A stretch of 64,000 nt of DNA. It comes from Synechococcus sp. JA-2-3B'a(2-13) (GTDB lineage: Bacteria; Cyanobacteriota; Cyanobacteriia; Thermostichales; Thermostichaceae). Below the pieces are notes generated by a model. It saw only the letters and a program-made list of their open reading frames with translations, did not search any database and had not been told where the DNA came from. The stretch covers positions 1,197,277 through 1,261,276 of the forward strand of contig NC_007776.1 of NCBI RefSeq assembly GCF_000013225.1. Reading direction: 5' to 3'. Made by a program: the position numbers and the translations under genes. Shown piece after piece: positions 1-8,752 of the stretch (positions are counted from its first letter, which is position 1; the number at the start of each line of letters is the position of its first letter).

Positions 1-886
1 GCTCTCCCATCAGGCGGGGGGCGATGACCCGATCCTTCACCTGCTGCACGATCAGGGAAACCAGCACCACTTTAAGGCTGAGCCAAATGTCCTGAAAGGC
101 CAGCAACACCGCCGCCGCCCCAATGCCAATCACCCCCCCCACCAGGGGGATGACCTCCAGCAGGCCGATCAGCAGGCCAAACAGGAGCCCGAAAGGTACC
201 CGCAAAAACCCAAAAACCGGCACCAGCATCAGGGCCATGATGAACCCCAACACCAACTGGCTGATGAGGAAGTTCTGAAAGCTGAGGGCTAGGGCTTCGC
301 CAATGCGCGGCCCCCAAGGTTTGGGGAAGAGGCTGAGCAACCCCTGCCAGAACTGGCCCCCGTAGAGCAGCATGTAGAGGGCCAACACCAGCACCAGCAC
401 CAAGTCGATCACCTGGTTGAACGTACCCAGAAGGAGATCTAGGGATTGGCCGGCAATTTTCTCGGCGCTGGCCTGCAGGCGGTTGAGAAGGGTATTGACC
501 AGCTCCGTCTGGCCAAGGTTGATGTTGCGCTCGGCGGCCCAAAGGCTAATCTGGTCGAGCCAATTTTGTAAGGTGTCCACCCACTCTGGGATCCGCGCCC
601 CCAGCTGCACCACTTGCTTGGCCAAGACCGGCACCACGGCGATCCCCACCAAGACCAGCAGCACCACCGAGAGAGCAAAGACCAGGGTGACCGCCAAACC
701 TCGACTGACCCGATAGCGCCGCAGCACCTGCACCGGGTAGTTGAGCAAAAAGGCCAGCACCGCCGCTGTCAGGATGGTGGTGAGCAAATGCCCAAACAGC
801 CGACCCACCTGTATGGCCAGCCAGCCGCTGATGACGATCAAGATCCAGGTGAGCAGCAACCGCTGCAAGGGTGAGAAGCGATTCAT
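1..886 (-). CDS. AI-2E family (PerM/UPF0118) transporter, C-terminus cut by window edge
   Basis: A hydrophobic protein reads leftwards from the ATG at 884-886 with no stop before the window edge, giving 295 codons. It begins MNRFSPLQRLLLTW and alternates long hydrophobic segments with a soluble amphipathic stretch (about residues 90-150, containing EWVDTLQNWLDQ). The later LVLGFIMALMLVPVFGF and VIPLVGGVIG segments are typical of the AI-2E/PerM superfamily of about 350-380 residues, so roughly the last 60-80 residues are missing. Members are inner-membrane permeases; the substrate cannot be told from sequence and the AI-2 label should not be taken literally. It lies just upstream, on the same strand, of the fabI stop, with a 32-base gap after fabI. 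Confidence 0.85.
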   Translation of the reverse strand, partial: MNRFSPLQRLLLTWILIVISGWLAIQVGRLFGHLLTTILTAAVLAFLLNYPVQVLRRYRVSRGLAVTLVFALSVVLLVLVGIAVVPVLAKQVVQLGARIPEWVDTLQNWLDQISLWAAERNINLGQTELVNTLLNRLQASAEKIAGQSLDLLLGTFNQVIDLVLVLVLALYMLLYGGQFWQGLLSLFPKPWGPRIGEALALSFQNFLISQLVLGFIMALMLVPVFGFLRVPFGLLFGLLIGLLEVIPLVGGVIGIGAAAVLLAFQDIWLSLKVVLVSLIVQQVKDRVIAPRLMGE

Positions 887-918
887 GCCGGAGCCATCCC
901 CAAGGGATCCCAAAGCGC

Positions 919-1695
919 TTAAAAACCCAGGATGCTATACCCACTATCCACGTAGATCACCTGGCCGGTAATGCCGCTGGCCAGGTCGCTGGCCAGAAAA
1001 GCCGCCACATTGCCCACCTCTATTTGAGTGACATTGCGCCGTAGGGGAGCTTTCTCCTCCACAGCATGCAGCATGGCATGAAAATCGGAAATGGCCGATG
1101 AGGCCAAGGTGCGGATTGGGCCGGCAGAAATGGCGTTCACCCGGATCCCGGCAGGGCCCAGCTCGGCAGCCAGGTAGCGGACACAGGTTTCCAGGCCCGC
1201 TTTGGTGACGGCAGCCATGTTGTAGTTGGGCACCACTCGCACTCCTCCCAAGTAGGTCAAGGTGAGGACACTGCTGCCGGATCTCAGTAGGGGCTTGGCA
1301 GCCCGGCAGAGGGCAATCAGGGAGTAGGTGCTCACATCCATGGCCAGGGCAAACCCCTCCCGCGAGATATCGCTGAAGTTGCCGCTCAGCTCCTCTTTTT
1401 TGACATAGGCCAGGCAGTGAACCAGAATATCGACCTGACCCCATTTTTCGGTTACCCCCTGAAACAGATCGCTGATCTGCTGATCGCTTTGCACGTCGCA
1501 GGGGAGAAGAAAATCTGGCTGCAAGGGATCCGTGAGTTGCTGAACTTTGGTTTTGAAGCGATCCCGCTCGTCCGGCAGATAGGTAACCCCTAGGCTGGCC
1601 CCCGCTTTGTGCAGTTGCTGAGCAATGCCCCAGGCAATGGAGCGCTCGTTGGCAATGCCGGTTACCAAGGCTTTCTTTCCCGTCAGCTGTAGCAT
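919..1695 (-). CDS. fabI: Enoyl-[acyl-carrier-protein] reductase (NADH)
   Basis: FabI catalyses the last reduction in each cycle of type II fatty acid elongation. The protein is 258 residues when started at MLQLTGKKALVTG, the usual FabI length. A longer in-frame start exists at 1809 but adds an unconserved 38-residue leader, so it was not used. Visible features are the N-terminal nucleotide-binding motif TGIANERSIAWG (residues 12-23) and the catalytic pair Tyr158-x6-Lys165 in PNYNMAAVTKAG, which match E. coli Tyr156/Lys163. The C-terminus has TGQVIYVDSGYSILG, also typical. It is on the same strand as the upstream aspS, 219 bases away, so co-transcription is possible but not shown. Confidence 0.96.
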   Translation of the reverse strand: MLQLTGKKALVTGIANERSIAWGIAQQLHKAGASLGVTYLPDERDRFKTKVQQLTDPLQPDFLLPCDVQSDQQISDLFQGVTEKWGQVDILVHCLAYVKKEELSGNFSDISREGFALAMDVSTYSLIALCRAAKPLLRSGSSVLTLTYLGGVRVVPNYNMAAVTKAGLETCVRYLAAELGPAGIRVNAISAGPIRTLASSAISDFHAMLHAVEEKAPLRRNVTQIEVGNVAAFLASDLASGITGQVIYVDSGYSILGF

Positions 1696-1914
1696 GGCAA
1701 AAAAAGTAGGGGTGTATTCCTTTCTATCCTCCCACAGGTGGGAGCTGGGGCTGGGAGAAGGGATCCCAGGCACTCCTGAACTCCCGTTAAAAAGGCCCGG
1801 CTTCCACAATGAAAGTCCTTTTGGTTGAAAAGGAATATTGTCTGCTGGATCTCCGCAGCCCTGTTACCCGTGCCGAAATCATCGAGCACCCGTGGTCGTT
1901 GGAAGATACCTCCC

Positions 1915-3720
1915 TCAACCGGGCTGATAGGTGGAAGCAACGTGCAGTTCCTTGAGCTGCTTCGCCTCAACGCTGGAAGGAGCGCCGGTGAGCAAACATC
2001 GCGCCTGCTGGGTTTTGGGAAAGGCGATGACATCCCGGATGGAATCTTCCCCGGCCAGCAACATCACCAGCCGATCCAGGCCGTAGGCAATGCCGCCGTG
2101 GGGCGGGGTGCCATACTCAAAGGCTTCCAACAAAAAGCCAAACTTGTCCCGCGCCTGTTCGGGGGTGAGGCCAATCGCTTGAAAAACCTGCTCCTGAATT
2201 TCCCGCTGGTAAATCCGCAGGGATCCCCCTCCTACTTCCACGCCGTTCCACACCAGGTCATAAGCCTGGGCCCGCGCCGTTTTCAGGTCGGCCAAGTCGT
2301 CGGGGTGGGGGGCGGTAAAGGGGTGGTGCAGGGCTTCCAGGCGATTTTCTTCGGCGTTGAACTCAAACATGGGAAAGTCGGTGATCCAGAGGAGATTCAA
2401 GGCGTTCTCTGGGATCAAACCCAGCTCCTGGCCCAGGTGCAGCCGCAGCCGGCCCAAAGACTCGTTCACCACTGCCGCCGGCCCTGCCCCAAACAGCAAC
2501 AGATCCCCTGGCTTGGCCTGGGTGAGATCCAGCAACCGCTTCTCCTGCTCGGGGCTCAAGCTCTCTTTCAGGGCGCCGATGGTATCGAGGCTGTCGGGCC
2601 GCACCCGGATAAAGGCCAAGCCGCCCGCCCCATACTGGGTGACCAGCTTGAACAGATCCCCGCCTGGTTTGATGCGGGTGTTGGAGATCTTTTCATCGCC
2701 GCCGGGCACTGGCAGGATTTTGATCAAACCGCCCTCAGCCAGCACTTTGGCGAAGACTTTGAATCGGGATCCCTGAAACACCTCCGAAACATCCACCAAC
2801 TCCATCCCAAAGCGGGTGTCAGGCTTGTCGGAGCCGTAGCGGGCCATGGCCTCGGCATAGGTCAGGCGCGGGAAGGGACGGGGCAGGTGGATCCCTTTGA
2901 CAGTTTTGAAGATATGGCAGATCAGTCGCTCGTTGAGCTCCAGGATCCCTTCTTGATCCATGAAGCTCATCTCCATGTCCAACTGGGTGAACTCCGGCTG
3001 CCGATCCGCCCGCAGATCCTCATCCCGAAAGCAGCGGGCGATCTGGTAGTAGCGATCCACGCCAGCCACCATCAGCAGCTGCTTAAAGAGCTGGGGCGAC
3101 TGCGGCAGGGCAAACCACTCGCCGGGGTTGACGCGGCTGGGCACCAGGTAGTCTCTGGCCCCTTCTGGGGTGGAGCGGGTGAGAATGGGAGTCTCCACCT
3201 CGACAAAGCCCTCCTCGTCTTCTAGGAAACGGCGGATGGCCTGGATGACCCGGTGGCGCAGTTGCAGGTTACGGGACATGCGCTCCCGCCGCAAATCCAG
3301 GTAGCGATAGCGCAGGCGGATCTCTTCTCGCACTTCCTCTGCTTCTTCTCCCGAGACGCTGAAGGGGAGCTGCTTGCCGACTGGACTGAGCACTTCCAAC
3401 TGTTCGGCGTAGATCTCGACCTCGCCGGTGGCCAGGCGAGGGTTGAAGGAGTCGGGGGGCCGTTGCTGGACAGTTCCCGTTACCCGCACCACATATTCGT
3501 TGCGCACTTCCCCCGCCAGTGGATATGACTGCGGAGTTTTCTGCGGATCCGCCACCAGTTGCACAATGCCAGAGCGATCCCGCAAATCCAGAAAGATCAC
3601 CCCCCCGTGGTCGCGGCGGCGGTCGATCCAGCCGTAGAGGGTGACGGTCTGGCCAATGTGGGCCGGGCGGACTTCGCCACAGTAGAGGGTGCGGGCCGGG
3701 CGATGGATGGCAGCAGGCAT
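1915..3720 (-). CDS. aspS: Aspartyl-tRNA synthetase
   Basis: Class IIb aminoacyl-tRNA synthetase charging tRNA-Asp (possibly also tRNA-Asn where a GatCAB amidotransferase operates; this cannot be decided here). The start is the ATG at 3718-3720 ([15 protein letters not shown]), giving 601 residues, the normal bacterial length. Domains in order: an N-terminal OB-fold anticodon-binding domain ([18 protein letters not shown], residues about 25-42), class II motif 2 ([15 protein letters not shown]), the bacterial GAD insertion, and motif 3 near the C-terminus ([12 protein letters not shown]). All expected motifs are intact. A long open frame on the opposite strand (1825-3225) is only the mirror of this gene. 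Confidence 0.97.
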   Translation of the reverse strand: MPAAIHRPARTLYCGEVRPAHIGQTVTLYGWIDRRRDHGGVIFLDLRDRSGIVQLVADPQKTPQSYPLAGEVRNEYVVRVTGTVQQRPPDSFNPRLATGEVEIYAEQLEVLSPVGKQLPFSVSGEEAEEVREEIRLRYRYLDLRRERMSRNLQLRHRVIQAIRRFLEDEEGFVEVETPILTRSTPEGARDYLVPSRVNPGEWFALPQSPQLFKQLLMVAGVDRYYQIARCFRDEDLRADRQPEFTQLDMEMSFMDQEGILELNERLICHIFKTVKGIHLPRPFPRLTYAEAMARYGSDKPDTRFGMELVDVSEVFQGSRFKVFAKVLAEGGLIKILPVPGGDEKISNTRIKPGGDLFKLVTQYGAGGLAFIRVRPDSLDTIGALKESLSPEQEKRLLDLTQAKPGDLLLFGAGPAAVVNESLGRLRLHLGQELGLIPENALNLLWITDFPMFEFNAEENRLEALHHPFTAPHPDDLADLKTARAQAYDLVWNGVEVGGGSLRIYQREIQEQVFQAIGLTPEQARDKFGFLLEAFEYGTPPHGGIAYGLDRLVMLLAGEDSIRDVIAFPKTQQARCLLTGAPSSVEAKQLKELHVASTYQPG

Positions 3721-3792
3721 GGAAGAGGTGAGAGAACAAGGGTCTGAGCCCCTATCATACAAAACTCAGACCTCCTGCCTCGACTCAGCTTC

Positions 3793-4755
3793 TCAAGAGC
3801 AGTCAGGGGATCCGCCCAGGGCTACCACAATCGTGCAGGTGTTGTGGCGCATCATGGCGATGTAGGTTTCAGCACCGCTGCCTGCTTCCCCCAAAGAATC
3901 GGAGTACAGCTCCTGTTCCGCTACCTTGACTCCCGCTTCAGCGGCCACCGTTTGGATCAGGGCCGGGTTGAGGGTGGTCTCAGCAAAGATAGCCGGCACC
4001 CGCAGAGCGCGGATCTCCTCCACTAAGCGGGCCACTGTCTGGGCGCTGGGCTGTTCTTCGGTGCTGATCCCCAGCAGGGATCCCCCCATTTTCAGGCCGT
4101 AGGCTTGGGTGTAGTAGGCAAAGGCATCGTGAGTGGTCACCAAAACCCGGTTGGGAGGGGGGATGGTCTGAATTTGCTCCCCAATCCAGGCATGAAGCTC
4201 CTCCAGCTCTGCTCGATAGGCAGCAGCATTGGTTTGGAAGAAGGTCGCCTCGCCAGGCACCTGTTCCGCCAGCTCTTGGGCGATGCGCTCCACCATGCGG
4301 ATGACGTTTTCCACATTGCCCCACACGTGGGGGTCGGGAGTGGGGATCCCGTCCTCGTTGGCAACAATAGGTTCAAGGATCTCGGCCAAGGCAACCCGCC
4401 GCGCTCCTTGGGCCGTGGCTTCGATGAGACGCATCAACCCCGGCTCCAGGTTGTAGCCATTCCAGAACACCAAGTCTGCCTGCTCTAGGGCCACCCCATC
4501 CGCCGGCGTTGGCTCGTAGACATGGGGATCCATTCCCGGCTGCAGCAGGCTGGTGAGCTGGATGCGATCTTGGCCCACCTGCTCTACCCAATCGGCGATC
4601 AACGTAGTGGTAGCCACAACGCGGGGACGCGCCCATCCCGAACCGGCCAAGGCCAGAAAACTGCCGTTCCCGTCAGCGAGACAGAGTCCTATTGCCAAGC
4701 CGAAGGCCGCTACCCAACGGCGCCGCCCCCAAAGGAAGACAAGACTTTTGATCAT
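3793..4755 (-). CDS. Mn/Zn ABC transporter substrate-binding protein, TroA/MntA type
   Basis: Periplasmic metal-binding component of a cluster A-I ABC importer, 320 residues. The N-terminus has a positively charged start and a hydrophobic segment (residues 13-37), consistent with a Sec signal; no lipobox is obvious. The metal ligands can be read as His78 (MDPHVYE), His143 (PDPHVWG), His209 (TTHDAFAYY) and Asp286 (LYSDSLG). Their spacing closely matches the His-His-His-Asp set of Treponema TroA. Synechocystis MntC and PsaA have Glu at the third position, so this is a TroA/MntA-type protein rather than a direct MntC copy. There is no His-rich ZnuA loop. It is transcribed away from its ATPase and permease across a 59-base gap. 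Confidence 0.9.
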   Translation of the reverse strand: MIKSLVFLWGRRRWVAAFGLAIGLCLADGNGSFLALAGSGWARPRVVATTTLIADWVEQVGQDRIQLTSLLQPGMDPHVYEPTPADGVALEQADLVFWNGYNLEPGLMRLIEATAQGARRVALAEILEPIVANEDGIPTPDPHVWGNVENVIRMVERIAQELAEQVPGEATFFQTNAAAYRAELEELHAWIGEQIQTIPPPNRVLVTTHDAFAYYTQAYGLKMGGSLLGISTEEQPSAQTVARLVEEIRALRVPAIFAETTLNPALIQTVAAEAGVKVAEQELYSDSLGEAGSGAETYIAMMRHNTCTIVVALGGSPDCS

Positions 4756-4814
4756 CGTTTCATGGTTTAGATGTCCCTTTAGGGTACACTGGACTTACCG
4801 AAAATGAAAACAAA
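4756..4814. promoter_or_regulatory. Divergent promoter/operator region between the metal-binding protein and ABC ATPase genes
   Basis: Only 59 bases separate the two start codons, so both promoters must lie here or in the coding edges. It contains an inverted repeat CCCT-TT-AGGG at 4775-4784, flanked by TGT at 4772-4774 and ACA at 4786-4788, which looks like an operator. TACACT at 4785-4790 is a possible -10 for the rightward genes. A metal-responsive repressor or two-component regulator acting here is inference. Confidence 0.4.
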
Positions 4815-5576
4815 ATGAAAAAGCAACTTCCTCCTCTCCCTCTTGGTCCGGCCAGGGGATCCCTGGTGGTGCGGGATCTGACGGTGCGTTACGGCAGCCT
4901 GCAGGTGCTGCAAGGGATCCAAGCTGAAATCGCGCCGGGCCGCGTCACGGGCATCCTCGGGCCCAACGGGGCCGGCAAAAGCACCTTTCTCAAGGGGCTG
5001 TTGGGGTTGGTGCCGCTGGAACGGGGGGAAGTGCGCTACGGTGGGCAAGCGCTGTGGGGAGAGCAAGTGGCCTATGTACCCCAGCGCTCGGCCATCGACT
5101 GGTCGTTTCCCGCCACGGTGTGGGATGTGGTGTTGATGGGGCAGGTGAGAGCTGCTGGCTGGTTTCGCCGCATCGGGAAAAAGGGGCAGCAGCGGGCTGC
5201 TCAAGCCCTGGAGCGGGTGGGGATGGGGGCCTACCGGGATCGCCCCATTGGAAAGCTGTCGGGGGGACAACAGCAGCGGGTGTTCCTGGCGCGGGCCTTG
5301 GCGCAAGAAGCGGAGATCTACGCCCTTGACGAACCCTTTGCCGGGATCGACCAGCCCAGCGAAGCTATTTTGTTCCAGGTGTTGCGGGAGCTGGCAGATG
5401 CCGGCCACATCGTGATGGTGGTGCACCACGATTTGGGGCAGGCCCGGGCCTACTTCGACGAAGTGCTCCTCCTCAACCGTGTCTTAATTGCCCAGGGATC
5501 CCCGCGGGAGGTGTTGCAGCCAGCGGTGTTGCAGCGGGCCTATGGCCGAGCCCTGCTGCTGGACTCAGCTGCCTAG
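4815..5576 (+). CDS. Mn/Zn ABC transporter ATP-binding protein
   Basis: ATPase subunit (253 residues) of the metal importer whose binding protein lies divergently upstream. Walker A is GPNGAGKST, the Q-loop region is VAYVPQRSAIDWSFP (the PQR-x-x-x-DW form is characteristic of metal-family ABC ATPases), the signature is LSGGQQQRV, and Walker B is IYALDEPFAG followed by the H-loop MVVHHDLG. The start MKKQLPPLPLGP is the first ATG after the intergenic operator. It is followed 24 bases later by the permease, so the two form an operon. Confidence 0.93.
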   Translation: MKKQLPPLPLGPARGSLVVRDLTVRYGSLQVLQGIQAEIAPGRVTGILGPNGAGKSTFLKGLLGLVPLERGEVRYGGQALWGEQVAYVPQRSAIDWSFPATVWDVVLMGQVRAAGWFRRIGKKGQQRAAQALERVGMGAYRDRPIGKLSGGQQQRVFLARALAQEAEIYALDEPFAGIDQPSEAILFQVLRELADAGHIVMVVHHDLGQARAYFDEVLLLNRVLIAQGSPREVLQPAVLQRAYGRALLLDSAA

Positions 5577-5600
5577 GGAGAGTTTGAGGTCAACAACGTT

Positions 5601-6434
5601 ATGGAATGGCTCTGGCACAGCCTGGCGGATCCCTTGAGTTTTGCCTTCATGCAACGGGCTCTGCTGGTGGCGGTGGCCGTCGGCATTCTCTGTGCCGTGG
5701 TGGGCAGCTATCTGCTGGTGCAAAGCTTGGCCCTCCTGGGGGATGCCATCAGCCATTCGCTGCTGCCGGGCCTGGCCATTGCCTACATGCTGGGCCTTAA
5801 CCTGTTTGTGGGAGCCTTCGTGGCCGGTCTCCTCAGCGCCCTCTTAATTCAATGGATCCGCTCCGCCAGCCCCCTCAAGCCGGATGCAGCCATGGGGATC
5901 GTCTTTTCGGCCTTTTTTGCCTTGGGGATCCTGTTGATCACTTTGATCCAACGGCGGGCTCGCATCGATCTCAACCACTTCCTCTTCGGCAACCTCCTGG
6001 GGGTGAATGCTGTCGATGTGCTGACAGTGGTGGGCATCACCCTTTTGGTGTTGGGGTTAGTGGCCCTCTTCTTCAAGGAATTGACCTTTTACAGCTTCGA
6101 TCCCTTGGGGGCCAAAGCAGCCGGCCTGCCCACCGAGCGGCTGGGGTGGGGGCTGATGGTGCTCACTTCCCTGACGTTGGTGGCCAGCATGAAGGCAGTG
6201 GGCGTGCTCTTAGTGTTGGCCATGCTGATCACGCCAGCGGCAACCGCCTATCTGGTGGTGCCTCGATTGCACCAGGTGATGCTGTTGGGATCCCTATTTG
6301 GGGTGAGCGCCAGCCTGCTGGGGATGTACGCCAGCTACTACCTCAACGTCGCCTCCGGCCCAGCCATCGTCCTGGTGGCCTCCGCCTGGTTTAGCCTGGC
6401 CTTTCTGGGCAGAGTGTTCTCAGGAACGCGCTAG
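5601..6434 (+). CDS. Mn/Zn ABC transporter permease (ABC-3 family)
   Basis: Inner-membrane subunit of the metal importer, 277 residues. Many hydrophobic segments are visible, and the family pattern is clear: LADPLSFAFMQRALLVAV at the N-terminus, GDAISHSLLPGLAIAY (the conserved GDA-x-SH motif), a PDAAMGIVF motif, and a C-terminal LLTPAATA-like stretch here reading LITPAATAYLV. It is the ABC-3 (ZnuB/MntB/TroC) family. Its spacing after the ATPase gene indicates co-transcription. The metal cannot be fixed from the permease alone. Confidence 0.93.
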   Translation: MEWLWHSLADPLSFAFMQRALLVAVAVGILCAVVGSYLLVQSLALLGDAISHSLLPGLAIAYMLGLNLFVGAFVAGLLSALLIQWIRSASPLKPDAAMGIVFSAFFALGILLITLIQRRARIDLNHFLFGNLLGVNAVDVLTVVGITLLVLGLVALFFKELTFYSFDPLGAKAAGLPTERLGWGLMVLTSLTLVASMKAVGVLLVLAMLITPAATAYLVVPRLHQVMLLGSLFGVSASLLGMYASYYLNVASGPAIVLVASAWFSLAFLGRVFSGTR

Positions 6435-6437
6435 AAA

Positions 6438-6464
6438 CCAGGGATCGCGGGTTGGGATCCCTGG
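6438..6464. terminator. Possible bidirectional terminator hairpin between convergent genes
   Basis: Just after the permease stop, CCAGGGATC at 6438-6446 pairs with GATCCCTGG at 6456-6464 (nine base pairs) around a nine-base loop. There is no clear T-run on either side, so it is either a weak terminator or an RNA end-protecting hairpin. The stem contains the GGGATCCC-type sequence that is iterated throughout the window. The neighbours are convergent, as expected for a shared terminator. Confidence 0.45.
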
Positions 6465-6502
6465 CTCAAACCTCATCTGAGGAAGGGTAGATGCATGTTA
6501 AC

Positions 6503-6787
6503 TCAAAAGCGGGAAGAGCGGCCATCCCGACCGCCTGCGCTGGTCTGCCGAGGCAACGCCTTGTTGACCCTCAGATCCCGGCCCATCCAAGTAGCACCGT
6601 CCAGCTCGTCGATGGCCTTTTGCTCATCGGCTTCGTTTTCCAGTTCCACAAAGGCAAAACCTCGCTTACGGCCAGTCTCCCGATCCACCGGCAGCTTAAT
6701 TTGCTTAACGGTGCCGTATTCGGCGAACACAAGCCGCAGGTCTTCTTCGCTGGCCTTGAAGGACAAATTACCTACAAAAATGGTCAT
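6503..6787 (-). CDS. Cyanobacterial RNA-binding protein, single RRM (Rbp type)
   Basis: Small cytoplasmic RNA-binding protein, 94 residues, with one RNA recognition motif filling residues 1-80. RNP2 is IFVGNL at residues 3-8 and RNP1 is KRGFAFVEL at about residues 42-50. The C-terminal tail is short and Gly/Ser/Arg-containing (SAGGRDGRSSRF), as in the Rbp proteins of cyanobacteria, several of which are cold-inducible and some of which localise photosynthesis mRNAs. A 196-base gap separates it from the upstream rsmG stop and carries a perfect hairpin just before the start codon, which points to post-transcriptional control. Confidence 0.93.
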   Translation of the reverse strand: MTIFVGNLSFKASEEDLRLVFAEYGTVKQIKLPVDRETGRKRGFAFVELENEADEQKAIDELDGATWMGRDLRVNKALPRQTSAGGRDGRSSRF

Positions 6788-6798
6788 GGTGTAGCAAA

Positions 6799-6832
6799 CT
6801 CCGAACCTTACCCTTTAGCGTTCAGTTCGGAG
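6799..6832 (-). promoter_or_regulatory. Leader hairpin of the rbp mRNA
   Basis: On the mRNA strand CTCCGAAC (6832-6825) pairs perfectly with GTTCGGAG (6806-6799). The 18-base loop contains AAAGGGTAAG, which is ribosome-binding-site-like. The hairpin ends about 11 bases before the ATG at 6785-6787, so it could gate translation with temperature. The pairing is seen; the regulatory role is inferred from the known cold regulation of rbp genes. Confidence 0.45.
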
Positions 6833-6983
6833 GCTCACCTGGTTAAACCATTCGCTCAATCCGAACCTCATGCCAACCACATCTTAGTCTTCCCAATGGC
6901 ATTTGCAAAGCCATCCTTCCAGCTTTTTGTCCGAGAATTGGGAGAAGCTTTTGTAGCAAGATGGAAACTCAGGATCCTAACCT

Positions 6984-7766
6984 TCATGGGCGATTGCTTT
7001 GGCCCAACGGTTGGCGTTTGGGAGTGCCGGGAGAGCGGGGATAAGGAGGCGGCGTGGGGGCTACTTTCTCCAGCAGTAGGCAGTGGCGCACCCCACGGCT
7101 GCGGGGTGTGGTGAAGGCTTCTACATGGATCAGTTTTCCGCCCAGGAGCTCAAGGGCCTGCTCCAAAGTTTGGGCTTCTGCCTCGGTCCAATGGCCGCGA
7201 TAGAGGATGGCGCGTCCCCCCACCTTGAGCAGTGGCAGACAATACTCGGCGCAGATCTCCGCCGAGGCCAGGGCCCTGGCCAGAGCAATATCATAGCTGC
7301 CCCGTTCCTGCGGGTCTTGCCCCCAAATTTCGGCCCGCTGAGCCACTGCCCGCGCTTGGGTGAGGGAGAGCCTTTGCAAGATGTCCTGCACAAAGGCAAT
7401 CTTGCGTTGGGTGCTGTCCAGCAGGGTAAAGCGGGTTTGGGGCAGGGCAATTTGGGCCGGGATCCCTGGAAACCCTGCCCCGGTGCCGATGTCGATCCCC
7501 CGCCAGGGCTGAGCTTGGATTGCCTCCCAGGATCCCAGCAGGCGTAGGCCCCGCAGCGAATCCCACAGGTGTTTCTCCCAAAAGTCGATGGGATCGGTGA
7601 TGCGGGTCAGGTTCTGGGTTCGGTTTCCGGCCATCACCAGCGGATAGAGCTGTTGCAGTTGTTGCTGCTGCTGTTCAGAAGGCTGCCAACCCAGATCCGC
7701 CAGCCAGCTTTCCCACAGGGCCTTGAGCTCTGGAGGCTCAGAGGAAGGAGCGTCAGCCTTCTTCAT
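6984..7766 (-). CDS. rsmG: 16S rRNA (guanine-N7) methyltransferase RsmG (GidB)
   Basis: SAM-dependent methyltransferase that makes m7G in the 530 loop of 16S rRNA. Started at MKKADAPSSEPPELK it has 260 residues. The SAM-binding motif I is IDIGTGAGFPGIP, followed by TLLDSTQRKIAFV, and upstream is NLTRITDPIDFWEKHLWDS, a hallmark of RsmG. Its ATG overlaps the stop of the upstream membrane-protein gene by ATGA (7763-7766), indicating translational coupling. A longer frame begins at 7919 but lies inside that gene, so it was rejected. Confidence 0.95.
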   Translation of the reverse strand: MKKADAPSSEPPELKALWESWLADLGWQPSEQQQQQLQQLYPLVMAGNRTQNLTRITDPIDFWEKHLWDSLRGLRLLGSWEAIQAQPWRGIDIGTGAGFPGIPAQIALPQTRFTLLDSTQRKIAFVQDILQRLSLTQARAVAQRAEIWGQDPQERGSYDIALARALASAEICAEYCLPLLKVGGRAILYRGHWTEAEAQTLEQALELLGGKLIHVEAFTTPRSRGVRHCLLLEKVAPTPPPYPRSPGTPKRQPLGQSNRP

Positions 7767-8752
7767 CCCAGGGATCCCAGTTTCAATCCAGCGGGGATGG
7801 CTCTGTCGGCCCAGCCTTTCAGCTCTTGGGTCAAGCCCTGCAAAGAACGGTCGGTGCCCAGCAGCTCTTGGTTTAAGCAAACCAACTCCTGCAAATCCAG
7901 CTCCTGACAGCTGGCCCAATCTTCCGCCAGCAAGTTAATCGGCTGCGGCTGAGCCTGAAGCAACTGATGAGAGGCCAACTCCAGCTCTACATTCAAAAGC
8001 ACCTGCTCCAACCGCTCTACCCGCTCCTGCATTTGCGCCAGCAGGGCTGCCAACTGCTGACAGCAATGGTGAACCCGCTGAGCATAGACCTTGAGCGGCA
8101 GGGTCAGCGGCAGCAACGACTCAGACAACAGTTGAATCAGGTGCTGGGCCTCCAGTTCTTCCAGTTGCAGGTCTTGCCAAATGGCGTGGTAAAGATGAAG
8201 CGAGCGACGACAGGCTTCCAGGCGCTGGTAGCAAGGCTGTAATACAGAACCGCGCAGCTCCTGCAGATAGTCGGCCCACAGTTGCCCAGCCTCTACTACC
8301 CAACCTGTCTGGAAAAAACTCCACCCCTGGGCCAACAGCCAACTGATCAACAGGCCCGCCAACAATTGGTTTTTTTGTCGCAACAGGAAAGGCGAAAGGT
8401 GCTCTCCCCAAACGGCTAACCCCAGCCAGATCAGGGCAGCCAAAGTCAAATGGGGCAAGCTGATCATCTCGGCCAACAGCTGGGCAGACCAGCGCTGGCG
8501 CAGCATCCAGATCACCCCGGCGCCCAAGCTGTACAGCCCTCCCCCCAACAGCGGGATCAACACCAGCCACAGGGGTTGTCCCCTCCACAGGTGCGATAGT
8601 GACCCATCTTCGCCCAGCGCATCCCAACTGAGCAAGTACAAAGCCAGCAGAGCCAAAACCACGACCCAGCCCTGCTGTCGCTTGAGACGGCGGGCTAGAA
8701 GACGACGGCGGCGGCGCAGATAGGTTTGAAAGGACTCGGCAACAATCGACAT
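7763..8752 (-). CDS. Unknown membrane protein with a C-terminal helical domain
   Basis: A 329-residue protein with no family that I recognise. It starts MSIVAESFQTYLRRRRRLLARR, a strongly basic leader. There are about four hydrophobic segments within residues 28-155, including VVVLALLALYLLSW, LWLVLIPLLGGGLYSLGAGVIWM and LLAGLLISWLLAQGW. The remaining half is soluble, Leu/Gln/Glu-rich and probably helical or coiled coil (residues 160-320). It overlaps the start of rsmG by four bases. This context does not identify a function; a membrane-anchored structural or regulatory role is a guess only. Confidence 0.7.
   Translation of the reverse strand: MSIVAESFQTYLRRRRRLLARRLKRQQGWVVVLALLALYLLSWDALGEDGSLSHLWRGQPLWLVLIPLLGGGLYSLGAGVIWMLRQRWSAQLLAEMISLPHLTLAALIWLGLAVWGEHLSPFLLRQKNQLLAGLLISWLLAQGWSFFQTGWVVEAGQLWADYLQELRGSVLQPCYQRLEACRRSLHLYHAIWQDLQLEELEAQHLIQLLSESLLPLTLPLKVYAQRVHHCCQQLAALLAQMQERVERLEQVLLNVELELASHQLLQAQPQPINLLAEDWASCQELDLQELVCLNQELLGTDRSLQGLTQELKGWADRAIPAGLKLGSLG

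Noticed and set aside
1825-3225. Long open frame on the plus strand opposite aspS
   Set aside because: It mirrors the confirmed aspS gene; its translation lacks any recognisable domain and is rich in Gly/Gln, as expected for antisense reading of GC-rich coding DNA.
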